Below, in pieces: positions 16,748-24,085 of a DNA stretch of 64,000 bases; position 1 is the stretch's first letter; the number at the start of each line of letters is the position of its first letter. Below the pieces are notes generated by a model. That model ran no database searches, was not told where the DNA came from, and was given only the letters and a program-made list of their open reading frames with translations. Made by a program: the position numbers and the translations under genes. The DNA comes from Herbaspirillum sp. SJZ107 (lineage in GTDB: Bacteria; Pseudomonadota; Gammaproteobacteria; Burkholderiales; Burkholderiaceae_D), in contig NZ_VFNH01000002.1 of assembly GCF_006715485.1 (NCBI RefSeq), forward strand, positions 1,116,001 to 1,180,000. Reading direction: 5' to 3'.

Positions 16748-17329
16748 ATGCATCCCATCATCCGCAGCGTCGCCCTAAGCGCCGCCATCGCGCTGTGCGC
16801 GCCCCTGGCTTCGGCCACCGTGCTGAATTTCGACGACATCGCCGGTCCCGACGACATCGCTGCCGTCCCCGCCAACTACGGTGGCCTGGACTGGTCGGGT
16901 TCCGGCCTGTCGGTCATCACCAGCGAGCAATGGCCGTTCACGGCCCATTCCGGCCAGGGCAGGGTGACCACCGACTGGATCGACGGCGGTCCGGTCGCCA
17001 GCACCATCCGCTTCCTGGCGCCGACCGTCTTCGACGGCGCCTGGTTTGCCGGCTACAGCGACAGCAGCGTGCGCTTCGACCTGTATGCGAACGGCCAGCT
17101 GGTCGCCAGCTCGGCGTCGCTGCAGTTGGCGGAGACGCCGGCCTTCCTGGACGCCGGCTGGGACGGTCTTGTCGACACGGTGGTCGTGGCCAGCGACTTC
17201 CAGGCGACCTACGTGATGGATGACCTGAGCTTCGACAGCGCCGCCGCGGTGCCGGAACCGGGTTCGCTGGCGCTGCTGCTGGCAGGGCTGGGGCTGGGCG
17301 GGGCCGTGCGGCGAGCACGCAAATCATGA
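16748..17329 (+). CDS. PEP-CTERM sorted exported protein
   Basis: 193 residues. A signal peptide (IRSVALSAAIALCAPLASA) is followed by a beta-rich domain beginning VLNFDDIAGPDDIAAVPANYGGLDW. The C-terminal sorting signal is VPEPGSLALLLAGLGLGGAVRRARKS: the PEP motif, one hydrophobic helix and a basic tail. PEP-CTERM proteins are cleaved by an exosortase (EpsH/XrtA) and usually associate with exopolysaccharide. No exosortase or polysaccharide cluster lies in this window. The internal ATG at 16748 was chosen because it gives the signal peptide and has AGGAA upstream. It is 70 bp downstream of the phospholipase and might be co-transcribed with it. Confidence 0.85.
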   Translation: MHPIIRSVALSAAIALCAPLASATVLNFDDIAGPDDIAAVPANYGGLDWSGSGLSVITSEQWPFTAHSGQGRVTTDWIDGGPVASTIRFLAPTVFDGAWFAGYSDSSVRFDLYANGQLVASSASLQLAETPAFLDAGWDGLVDTVVVASDFQATYVMDDLSFDSAAAVPEPGSLALLLAGLGLGGAVRRARKS

Positions 17330-17354
17330 ACGCGGTCCTGCATGGCATGACCCC

Positions 17355-17382
17355 AGGCTGTCGCATTGAAAGGTGACAGCCT
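17355..17382. terminator. Weak hairpin after the PEP-CTERM gene
   Basis: 8-bp stem AGGCTGTC/GACAGCCT with a 12-base loop, 25 bases after the stop codon, followed by TTGTC rather than a T run. A terminator role is possible but not secure. Confidence 0.35.
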
Positions 17383-17460
17383 TGTCGAATTACCTATTGT
17401 GTTCAGGGCGTGACGACCCATCTAGGGGCAGGGAAAAACCCCAGCCATGGAGGAGAACGC

Positions 17461-17739
17461 ATGAAACGCATCTTTGCATTGTGGCGTGTGGTGGCCGGCC
17501 AGGACCTGCGCCTGCTGTGGTTCGCCATCCGCCATGAACAACGTCCGGTGTGGCTGCTGCCAGGGCTGGCGGTGCTGGGACTGTTTGCCGTCGAGCCTTT
17601 GAATTTCACCTTGCCGGTACTCGGCGCGGTCGACGAACTCATGATCGTGCCGCTGGTGCTGCACAGCATGGCAAAAATGCTGCCCGCGCACGTGCTCGAC
17701 GGTTTTGCCCATGCTTATGCAGGACGCCGCCGCGCTTGA
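17461..17739 (+). CDS. Small membrane protein resembling DUF1232 (YkvA)
   Basis: 92 residues. The ATG at 17461 follows the strong ribosome site GGAGGAGAACGC; an earlier in-frame start at 17410 lacks one. The centre reads LLPGLAVLGLFAVEPLNFTLPVLGAVDELMIVPLVLHSM, which follows the DUF1232 pattern of a hydrophobic turn, Pro-(I/V)-L-G-x-(I/V)-D-(E/D)-hydrophobic. DUF1232 proteins are small membrane-associated proteins of unknown role. The N-terminal part is basic and amphipathic (MKRIFALWRVVAGQDLRLLW). The assignment is by motif only; the classic IDLIPDFIP core is altered here to EPLNFTLP. Confidence 0.6.
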   Translation: MKRIFALWRVVAGQDLRLLWFAIRHEQRPVWLLPGLAVLGLFAVEPLNFTLPVLGAVDELMIVPLVLHSMAKMLPAHVLDGFAHAYAGRRRA

Positions 17740-17753
17740 GCAGGATCGCGTAA

Positions 17754-17773
17754 CGCCCGCTCAAGAGCGGGCG
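17754..17773. terminator. Hairpin between convergent genes
   Basis: 9-bp palindromic stem CGCCCGCTC/GAGCGGGCG with a 2-base loop, between the stops of the DUF1232-like gene and the lipoprotein gene. No T tract on either strand. Confidence 0.45.
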
Positions 17774-17789
17774 CGAGAAAGCCGCTGAC

Positions 17790-18035
17790 TCAGCGGCTGT
17801 TCGATCCGGCACCGCTGTTGCCGGTGCCGGCGTTATTGCCCATCGAGTTGTCGGCGCCGCCGCCGTTGCTGCCGTTGGTGCGGTCCGTGGCGTTGGCGAT
17901 ATCCGCCCGGGTGCCGCTGGCCGTCGATCCCATCGACGAGCTGCCGGTACTGCCGGAATTCATGTCGGTCGAGCTGCAGGCTGCCAGGCCCATCGCTATC
18001 AGACCGGCAATCAGTACGCTTTGATAAGTTTTCAT
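17790..18035 (-). CDS. Small Ser/Gly/Asn-rich lipoprotein
   Basis: 81 residues from the ATG at 18035, which follows the ribosome site AGAGGAG. The N-terminus MKTYQSVLIAGLIAMGLAAC ends in a lipobox (G-L-A-A-C), so the mature protein would begin with a lipidated cysteine. The mature part is low-complexity, dominated by Ser, Gly, Asn and Thr (SSTDMNSGSTGSSSMGSTAS) and probably unstructured. No function is recognised. It is convergent with the preceding small membrane protein gene. Bases 18036-18159 upstream show nothing beyond the ribosome site. Confidence 0.7.
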   Translation of the reverse strand: MKTYQSVLIAGLIAMGLAACSSTDMNSGSTGSSSMGSTASGTRADIANATDRTNGSNGGGADNSMGNNAGTGNSGAGSNSR

Positions 18036-18159
18036 GATTGCTCCTCTCATTGATATGTACAGCAATCATGGACGCGCTCGGCACCGCTCAAAATAGGATG
18101 AGTGCAAGTCGCTGTGTAGGACGTACCGTACGTTCATCCAACGATGAGCGGGCCATCCG

Positions 18160-19053
18160 TTATCGGCCCGTTTCCCCATATGCGCTGAACACCTGCTCCA
18201 TGAAATCCACGACTGCCCTGACACGCGCGCTGGTACGCAAGCCGCCGTGCATCGATAGCCAGATTTCCTGATCCAGCTCGGGAATATGGGGCATCACGGC
18301 GACCAGATTCTGCGCGTCGTTGGCAAGAAAGGTCGCCAGCACACCCAGGCCGGCGCCATGGGTCACGCCATCGAGGATACCGAGCCCGTAACTGCACTTC
18401 ATCCATGGCGCCGGTGCGCCGGGCAGTGCGCGCAGCCAGCGGTCGGACTGGAACTCCGCGCGCGGCTCGTCGAAACCCACGAAGGGCACGCTCGCCCATT
18501 CCCGGTTGGCCAGCGCAGCGGCATGGCGCGTCGCCACATCCCTGCTGCAGTACAGCCCGAAGGACAAGGTGCCGATGCGGCGCGTGACGAGGTCGAGCTG
18601 TTCGGGGCGGTAAGGCCGGATCGCGATATCGGCTTCCCGGCGCGTCAAACTGTAGGGCCGGTGGGAGGTGATGATTTCCACCTCGACGTTCGGATAGGCG
18701 TCATGGAAGCGCGCAAACCGGGTCGTCAGGAAATAGGACAGCCACTCATCGGTATTGATCCGCACCAGGCCCGATGCCGCATGCGCATCCTGGCGATCGC
18801 GCGTGCGCTCGACGTCCAGCGCGATCTCGCCCATCTGGCCGGCCAAGGCAATGACATCGGTACCGAACGCCGTCGGAATGCAACCGCCCTGGAAGCGCTC
18901 GACGAGCTTGTGTCCGACCGCTTCCTCGAGGTCGTCAAGCCGGCGCGAGAGCGTGGCTGGACTCAGGCCCGCCTTCTTGGCCGCTCCGCGCAAGGTACCT
19001 TCCTGCGCGATGAGCGCCAGCAGCCGCAAGTCATCCCAGTTCAGATGTTTCAT
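18160..19053 (-). CDS. LysR-family transcriptional regulator
   Basis: 297 residues. The N-terminal winged helix-turn-helix (about 1-65) reads WDDLRLLALIAQEGTLRGAAKKAGLSPATLSRRLDDLEEAVGHKLVER. A periplasmic-binding-protein-like effector domain follows (about 90-290). It is divergent from the AceI-type efflux gene, the arrangement known for AceR/AceI in Acinetobacter, where the LysR regulator activates the pump. A symmetric pair of repeats lies in the shared intergenic region. The inducer is unknown. The start ATG at 19053 gives the usual family length. Confidence 0.88.
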   Translation of the reverse strand: MKHLNWDDLRLLALIAQEGTLRGAAKKAGLSPATLSRRLDDLEEAVGHKLVERFQGGCIPTAFGTDVIALAGQMGEIALDVERTRDRQDAHAASGLVRINTDEWLSYFLTTRFARFHDAYPNVEVEIITSHRPYSLTRREADIAIRPYRPEQLDLVTRRIGTLSFGLYCSRDVATRHAAALANREWASVPFVGFDEPRAEFQSDRWLRALPGAPAPWMKCSYGLGILDGVTHGAGLGVLATFLANDAQNLVAVMPHIPELDQEIWLSMHGGLRTSARVRAVVDFMEQVFSAYGETGR

Positions 19054-19058
19054 ATTTG

Positions 19059-19117
19059 AAGCATGATGTCTCGATTTTTCCTGTATGCATACATTTATCG
19101 AGTATGCGATGATGCTT
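19059..19117. promoter_or_regulatory. Nested palindrome, candidate LysR operator
   Basis: A 12-bp perfect palindrome TGTATGCATACA (19082-19093) sits at the exact centre of a wider inverted pair AAGCAT (19059-19064) / ATGCTT (19112-19117). It lies between divergent lysR and aceI-like genes. The nested symmetry fits a LysR tetramer contacting two dyads. Confidence 0.5.
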
Positions 19118-19192
19118 CCGTAACGTCAATCGCGCATCCGGGCAAAGGCCGTACCGATAAGTCCGCGAGCGCTGTCAAGAAAGAAAATCTAC

Positions 19193-19633
19193 ATGCGTAC
19201 ATTCCGAGATCGCGTCCGCCACGCACTCCTGTTCGAAGCGGTGGCGCTGGCCATCTTCATCCCCGGATCGGCAGCGGTCTTCGACCAGCCGGTGCAGCAC
19301 ATGGGCGTGATCGGCATCGCGTCGGCGACGGTCGCCACGGTCTGGAACTTCGTGTTCAACGCGGGGTTCGACCGCGCCATGCTGCGCTTGCGCGGCAGCG
19401 TCCACAAGACGATGGCGATCCGGGTGGCCCATACCTTCCTGTTCGAGGCGGGACTGGTCGCCATGCTGATCCCGATGATTGCCTGGTACCTGGGCATCGG
19501 CCTGTGGGCGGCGCTGTTGATGGATATTGCGATCGTGATTTTCTATCTCGTGTACGGATTCCTGTTCAACATCGCGTACGATCGCGTGTTTCCCGTCGTT
19601 GCGACGGCGGCGTATGGAACTGGGCGGGCATAG
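19193..19633 (+). CDS. PACE family efflux transporter (AceI-like)
   Basis: 146 residues in two tandem bacterial transmembrane pair domains, giving four helices. The first half starts RVRHALLFEAVALAIFIPGSA and carries ATVATVWNFVFNAGFDRA. The second repeats the pattern as IRVAHTFLFEAGLVAMLIPMIAW, then LLMDIAIVIFYLVYGFLFNIAYDRVFP. The conserved membrane Glu (E15-type, LLFEA) needed for proton coupling in AceI is present, as are W-N-F and the YDR motif. Relatives export chlorhexidine and other biocides, with polyamines as likely natural substrates. Divergent lysR upstream supports inducible expression. Confidence 0.9.
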   Translation: MRTFRDRVRHALLFEAVALAIFIPGSAAVFDQPVQHMGVIGIASATVATVWNFVFNAGFDRAMLRLRGSVHKTMAIRVAHTFLFEAGLVAMLIPMIAWYLGIGLWAALLMDIAIVIFYLVYGFLFNIAYDRVFPVVATAAYGTGRA

Positions 19634-19662
19634 CGAGCTTGAACGGGCAGTAAAGCCGCTGA

Positions 19663-19896
19663 TCAACCGATCACTTCAAGCTCGACATCTTCAGGCGCGA
19701 ATGCGTGAAGCCATATGGTTACTCCGTCCTTTCCGCTGCACTCGAGCTCGTAGCCAGGAGGATTGCTATACACCTCGACTACTGCCGCGACATCGCCAAT
19801 GGCTGGCGCGCGAACGTTCATATCGCCGGGCTGGAAATCGATGGGCTTGCGCAGTCCTTTGATAGTGACCACGTCGTAGATTTTGACGGACGACAT
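19663..19896 (-). CDS. Small DUF4926-like protein
   Basis: 77 residues from the ATG at 19896. The sequence KIYDVVTIKGLRKPIDFQPGDMNVRAPAIGDVAAVVEVYSNPPGYELECSGKDGVTIWLHAFAPEDVELEV follows the DUF4926 pattern: a short SH3-like barrel with D-V-V near the start, G-D-x-A-x-V-V-E-V in the middle and a C-terminal E-D-V strand. The role of the family is unknown; it is common beside toxin or immunity genes, though none is recognised here. The frame extends upstream to 20007, but that part overlaps the next gene and is not protein-like. Ribosome site weak (CGGAAA). Confidence 0.6.
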   Translation of the reverse strand: MSSVKIYDVVTIKGLRKPIDFQPGDMNVRAPAIGDVAAVVEVYSNPPGYELECSGKDGVTIWLHAFAPEDVELEVIG

Positions 19897-19981
19897 CAAA
19901 TTTCCGGTCACGGAGCGCCTCCATGGATGCCCGCTTCTGGCCGCGTTCATCCGTCCAGTGCCCAGAGATTCTCTGACCTTT

Positions 19982-20305
19982 CTACTCAGCCACCGGCAAG
20001 CGCCCATCCGCCACCTCGAAATGCGCCACCGTCTCCGGCCGCGTCAACAAATACTGGTCATCCATCGGAAAATAGCGCGCCCGGTCGATCGGCTCGCCGG
20101 CGAACGCCGCAATGGCCTCCAGCGACGTCCAGTAGCTGTGGGTCACGATCTCGCTGCGCGTGGCATCCAGGTGCCGTGTCGCGATCGCCGCCCCCAGGTT
20201 GCCGGGGGTGGCGGCGTAATGGGCCAGTCCCGTCTCGCGGACATAGGCGACATACGCGTCGAGCTTGTCGCGGCGGACCTCGGCCCGCCATTCGCGCAAG
20301 ATCAT
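19982..20305 (-). CDS. Antibiotic biosynthesis monooxygenase (ABM) domain protein
   Basis: 107 residues forming a dimeric alpha+beta (ferredoxin-like) barrel subunit: MILREWRAEVRRDKLDAYVAYVRETGLAHYAATPGNLGAAIATRHLDATRSEIVTHSYWTSLEAIAAFAG, ending with a strand HFEVADGRL. The E-(I/V)-x-x-x-S-x-W-x-S motif (EIVTHSYWTS) and the following helix are typical. Family members include heme-degrading and quinol monooxygenases, but many have no known substrate. No heme ligand can be assigned. It stands upstream of the DUF4926-like gene on the same strand and could be co-transcribed with it. Confidence 0.75.
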   Translation of the reverse strand: MILREWRAEVRRDKLDAYVAYVRETGLAHYAATPGNLGAAIATRHLDATRSEIVTHSYWTSLEAIAAFAGEPIDRARYFPMDDQYLLTRPETVAHFEVADGRLPVAE

Positions 20306-20386
20306 GATCGTCTCCGGTTGTCAGGCTGTTACCAGCATAAGCCACTCTGCCGGTAACAGCCAGGTCAAACCGGCCCGATCAAACGA

Positions 20387-22768
20387 TCAGAACTTGTGCG
20401 ACAGGCGCGCGAAGTAGGCCGCGCCGTTCAGGCCGAACTGCAGGCTCTCGTACTTGAAGCCGTTGTCGGTCTCGTCCGCGTTCTGCGTGGTCGGATGCAC
20501 GTTGAAGATATTCGTGCCGCCGACGGTCAGCTTGGTCTTGTCGGTGAACGACCAGGTAAAGGCCAGGTCGGCCGAGGTCTTCGCTTCGTAGTGCTGGTTC
20601 GGTACCGGCGGACCCGAGAAGGTGCCCAGGGTCTGCGGACCGTAGTGGACGATGCGGAAGTCGGTTTCCAGCTTGCCCAGGACGTAGTCGAAGTCCAGCG
20701 TGGCCTTGCGGCGCGGGCCGCCCTGTTCGATGAACAGGCGCTCGCGCTCGGACAGCAGCACGTCTTCGTAGCCCGCCAGCGCCGCCGGGGCATGCACGTC
20801 CTTGACTTCGGTCTTGCTGAAGTTCATGGCCAGGAAGGTGGTCAGGCGGCCGCCGCCCAGGGCGGTGCGGTGCGAGGCGGTCAGGTCCAGGCCGCGCGTG
20901 CGGGTGTCGATCGAGTTGACGAAGAACTGGGCCTGGCCGACGCCCAGCGATTGCAGCACGCTGCCCAGCGCCGGGTAGTTGTCGGCGTCGAAGCGGCCGG
21001 TCAGCACGATGCGGCCGTCGATGTCGATGTCGTACAGGTCGGCGGTCACCGAGATCGACGGGGTCGGGGTCCAGGTCGCGCCCAGCGTGTAGCTCTTCGA
21101 TTTTTCTTCGCGGAGCTTGGGGATGCCGGCAGCGTTGGCGACCGCGCCGCCGTTCGGCGCCAGCACCACGTCCATCGGCACGCCGCCGATGAAGTCGGTG
21201 AAGGTCGACGAGAAGTAGACCTGCTGCAGCGACGGCGCGCGGAAGCCGGTGCTGGCGGAAGCGCGCAGCAGCACGTCGTTGGTGGCCTTGAACGAGCCGG
21301 CCAGCTTGCCGGTGGTGGTCGAGCCGAAGTCGGAGTAGCGCTCGTGGCGCACGGCGGCCTGCAGCTTGGTGCGCTCGGTCAGGTCGGCTTCGAAGTCGAG
21401 GTAGGCGGCGCTGCTGTGGCGGTTGCGGTCGGTGGCGTCGCCCGGCTGGAAGCCCGGGAAGCCCTGGCTGCCGCCGGCGCCGCCGGCACCCACGCCGTCG
21501 GCATCGATGTAGGAAGCCGGCTCGCCGGCGAAGATCTTGTAGTTCTCGGCGCGGTATTCGAAGCCGAAGGCCGCGTTCAGGCCGCCCAGCACGTCGGGGT
21601 AGAAGCGGCTGAAATCGGCGTTGGTGGTCAGCTGGCGGAACGAGAAGCCCCCGGCGTCGAATTGCGAGGGGCTGATGCCCTGGCCGCCGTTCAGCAGGTC
21701 TTGGTTGGCGATCGAGGCGTTGAGCGTATGCGCGATGGTATAGCGCATGCGGTTGTAGCCGTAGGTCTGCGAGAAGTCGCCGGCCCATTCGCCGAAGCGG
21801 GCGCGGTAGCCGAGCGTGGCGTAGCGGTCGTCGACGTCGCCGTTGATGAAGGGGACGAAGCCTTCCGGGTACATCGCGGCCGAGTTGCGGGTCGGGATGT
21901 CGTCCGTGCCGAGGCCGCCGCGCGCGAAGGCGGCCGAGGAGGCGTCGCGGGTCTGGGCGCCGGCGGTCAGGTAGAGCTTGCCGGGACCGACCGGGAATTC
22001 GCCGTTCACGTACAGGGTCTCGTTCCGGCTCTTGGTGTCGCCGATGATGCGCGGGCTGTCCGGCTCGGCGCGGTTGGAGCGGCCGCGGTCGTAGTATTCG
22101 CCGGTGATGCCCAGCACGCCGCCGCCCACGGCCACGCCGCAGTAGGCCGAGGCCAGCCAGTTCTTGCCGTCGTGCTGCGAGTATTCGCCGAAGCCGACCA
22201 CCGATTCGCAGCCCAGGCTCTTTTTCAGTTCGACGTTGATCACGCCGGCGATCGCGTCCGAGCCGTACTGGGCGGCGGCGCCGTCGCGCAGCACCTGCAC
22301 GTCCTTGATCGCCAGCAGGGGCAGGGCGTTCATGTCGGTGCCGGTGTTGCCGCGGTTGCGCGCGCCGAACAGGTTGACCAGGGCGGTGGTGTGGCGGCGC
22401 TTGCCGTTGACCAGCACCAGGGTCTGGTCCGAGCCGAGGCCGCGCAGGGCCGCCGAGTCGACCAGGTCGGCACCGTCGGCGCCGGTCTGGCGCGTCGAGT
22501 TGAACGAGGGCGAGATGTTGGCCAGCGATTGCGCCAAGTCGAACTGGCCGCCTTGCTCGGCCACCTTGGTCATCGGGATGTAGTCGACCGGGACCGGGGT
22601 GTCGGTGGACGAGGTGTTGCCGACGCGGCGCGAGCCGACGACGCTGACGCTTTGCATGGTGCTGTCGGCAGCGGGGGCGGTCTGCGCGAAGGCCGCCGGG
22701 GCGGCAGTGACGGCGGCGCTACCGTAGGCGGCCAGCAGGACAGCTTGGCGTATCAATTTCAGTTTCAA
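20387..22768 (-). CDS. TonB-dependent outer-membrane receptor
   Basis: 793 residues from a TTG start at 22768, chosen because GGAG lies 9 bases upstream and it yields a clean signal peptide (MKLKLIRQAVLLAAYGSAAVTAAPAAFAQ). A TonB-box-like QSVSVVGSRR follows, then a plug domain (VDYIPMTKVAEQGGQFDLAQSLANISPSF, LRGLGSDQTLVLVNGKRRHTTALVN, DAIAGVINVELKK) and a 22-strand barrel ending in the insertion signal YFARLSHKF. Ligand unknown; the plug resembles receptors for siderophores or small nutrients, not the larger glycan receptor at 25.8 kb. Neighbouring genes give no hint. Expression control was not visible. Confidence 0.9.
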   Translation of the reverse strand: MKLKLIRQAVLLAAYGSAAVTAAPAAFAQTAPAADSTMQSVSVVGSRRVGNTSSTDTPVPVDYIPMTKVAEQGGQFDLAQSLANISPSFNSTRQTGADGADLVDSAALRGLGSDQTLVLVNGKRRHTTALVNLFGARNRGNTGTDMNALPLLAIKDVQVLRDGAAAQYGSDAIAGVINVELKKSLGCESVVGFGEYSQHDGKNWLASAYCGVAVGGGVLGITGEYYDRGRSNRAEPDSPRIIGDTKSRNETLYVNGEFPVGPGKLYLTAGAQTRDASSAAFARGGLGTDDIPTRNSAAMYPEGFVPFINGDVDDRYATLGYRARFGEWAGDFSQTYGYNRMRYTIAHTLNASIANQDLLNGGQGISPSQFDAGGFSFRQLTTNADFSRFYPDVLGGLNAAFGFEYRAENYKIFAGEPASYIDADGVGAGGAGGSQGFPGFQPGDATDRNRHSSAAYLDFEADLTERTKLQAAVRHERYSDFGSTTTGKLAGSFKATNDVLLRASASTGFRAPSLQQVYFSSTFTDFIGGVPMDVVLAPNGGAVANAAGIPKLREEKSKSYTLGATWTPTPSISVTADLYDIDIDGRIVLTGRFDADNYPALGSVLQSLGVGQAQFFVNSIDTRTRGLDLTASHRTALGGGRLTTFLAMNFSKTEVKDVHAPAALAGYEDVLLSERERLFIEQGGPRRKATLDFDYVLGKLETDFRIVHYGPQTLGTFSGPPVPNQHYEAKTSADLAFTWSFTDKTKLTVGGTNIFNVHPTTQNADETDNGFKYESLQFGLNGAAYFARLSHKF

Positions 22769-22848
22769 GGTGATCAGCTCCAGGGAAAATTGAATCCTAA
22801 TCAATTAACCCGTGAGCAACAAACCGAACGTCTCATAACTGCAACAAA

Positions 22849-23907
22849 TCACTCCTGATGAAATTCCTCGGCCGTGGCAAACAGGTCCCACACGGCGATG
22901 AACAGCGCCGCGATCATCGGGCCGATCACGAACCCGTTCAGCCCGAACAGTTCCATGCCGCCCAGCGTCGAGATCAGCACCAGGTAGTCCGGCATCCTGA
23001 TGTCCTTGCCGACCAAAATCGGGCGCAGCACGTTGTCGACCAGGCCGATCGCCACCACGCCCCACACGATCAGCGCCACGCCCTGCCAGATCGAGCCCGA
23101 CACCAGCAGGTAGATGGCCACCGGCGCCCACACGATGGCGGCGCCGACCGCCGGCAGCAGCGACAGGAAGGCCATCACCACCGCCCACAGCAGCGGTGCC
23201 TGGATACCCAGGAACCAGAACGCCAGCCCGCCCAGCGCGCCCTGGACCAGGGCGACCAGCACGTTGCCCTTGACGGTGGCGCGCACGACGGTCGTGAAAT
23301 TGTTGAACAGGCGCTGCTTGTACTTGCGGCTCAGCGGTACCGTGGCGCGGATCTTCGCGGCCAGCCCCTTGCCGTCGCGCAGCAGGAAGAACAGCAGGTA
23401 CAGCATGACGGTCAGGCCGACCAGGAAATCGAAGGTGTTGCGGCCGGCGTTGATGACCTGGCGGGCTGCGGTCTGGCTGATCTGGGAGGCGGCGTTCTGC
23501 AGTTTTTGCTGCAGCGTCGAGAGCGAGGTAAGGTCGAAGCGTTCCAGCAGGCTGATCACCCAGTCCGGCAGGACGCCCATGATTTGCCGGAAGTAGGCGC
23601 CGACATCGATGTGGCCGGAACTGATCATGCTGTACACGCCGGCCGCCTGCTGCATCAGCGAGCCCGTGATCAGCGCCACCGGGATCAGCACCATCACCAC
23701 GATCGACAGCAGCGTGAGCAGGGCTGCCGCCGTGGGTTTTTGCTTGGTCTTGCCGAGCAGCCAGCGGTACAGCGGCTCGAACAGGATGGCGAACACCACG
23801 CCCCAGAACACGGCGCCGGAATAGGGGAACAGGATCCAGAAGAAGCCGATCGTGATCAGGCTCAGCAGGAGCAAGAAAAACTTTTGCTGCAGGGTGAATT
23901 GGTTCAT
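22849..23907 (-). CDS. AI-2E family transporter (PerM/YdiK-like)
   Basis: 352 residues with about eight transmembrane helices: an N-terminal pair (FFLLLLSLITIGFFWILFPYSGAVFWGVVFAILFEPLY), two more, a long amphipathic soluble segment (about 120-200), then a C-terminal membrane block containing the family signatures GLVDNVLRPILVGKD and MPDYLVLISTLGGMELFGLNGFVIGPMIAALF. The family includes TqsA, a quorum-signal exporter, and several Na+/H+ antiporters, so the substrate stays open. The ATG at 23907 was chosen since it precedes the first helix by a short tail; the frame extends upstream to 23958. Monocistronic, divergent from the glycan locus. Confidence 0.85.
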   Translation of the reverse strand: MNQFTLQQKFFLLLLSLITIGFFWILFPYSGAVFWGVVFAILFEPLYRWLLGKTKQKPTAAALLTLLSIVVMVLIPVALITGSLMQQAAGVYSMISSGHIDVGAYFRQIMGVLPDWVISLLERFDLTSLSTLQQKLQNAASQISQTAARQVINAGRNTFDFLVGLTVMLYLLFFLLRDGKGLAAKIRATVPLSRKYKQRLFNNFTTVVRATVKGNVLVALVQGALGGLAFWFLGIQAPLLWAVVMAFLSLLPAVGAAIVWAPVAIYLLVSGSIWQGVALIVWGVVAIGLVDNVLRPILVGKDIRMPDYLVLISTLGGMELFGLNGFVIGPMIAALFIAVWDLFATAEEFHQE

Positions 23908-23982
23908 AAATGCCAATAATGTAATTTGAGTAATTTGTTCACGCTCATCATAGTGCATCTGCCTGGCCGGGGCGCGTTCACG

Positions 23983-24010
23983 TTGACATCCGGAACACAG
24001 GTGCTATAGT
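23983..24010 (+). promoter_or_regulatory. Sigma70 promoter of the first GH30 gene
   Basis: Perfect -35 TTGACA (23983-23988), 16-bp spacer, -10 TATAGT (24005-24010). Transcription should start near 24017, immediately before an operator. Confidence 0.8.
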
Positions 24011-24023
24011 GGCCGCCAATAAT

Positions 24024-24039
24024 TTGGCAACGTTTCCAA
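24024..24039 (+). promoter_or_regulatory. LacI-type operator O1
   Basis: TTGGCAACGTTTCCAA, a near-palindrome with the central CG required by LacI-family hinge helices. It lies at about +8 to +23 of the predicted transcript, so a bound repressor would block initiation. Identical copies occur before the receptor gene. Confidence 0.8.
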
Positions 24040-24085
24040 TTTCTGTATCGGGCGCTGCCATCCATAACAATCTACAGGAGACACG

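Noticed and set aside
20387..22768. Linking the first TonB-dependent receptor to the glycan locus
   Set aside because: It has no LacI-type operator, lies on the other strand beyond an unrelated permease gene, and its plug differs from the oligosaccharide receptor group.
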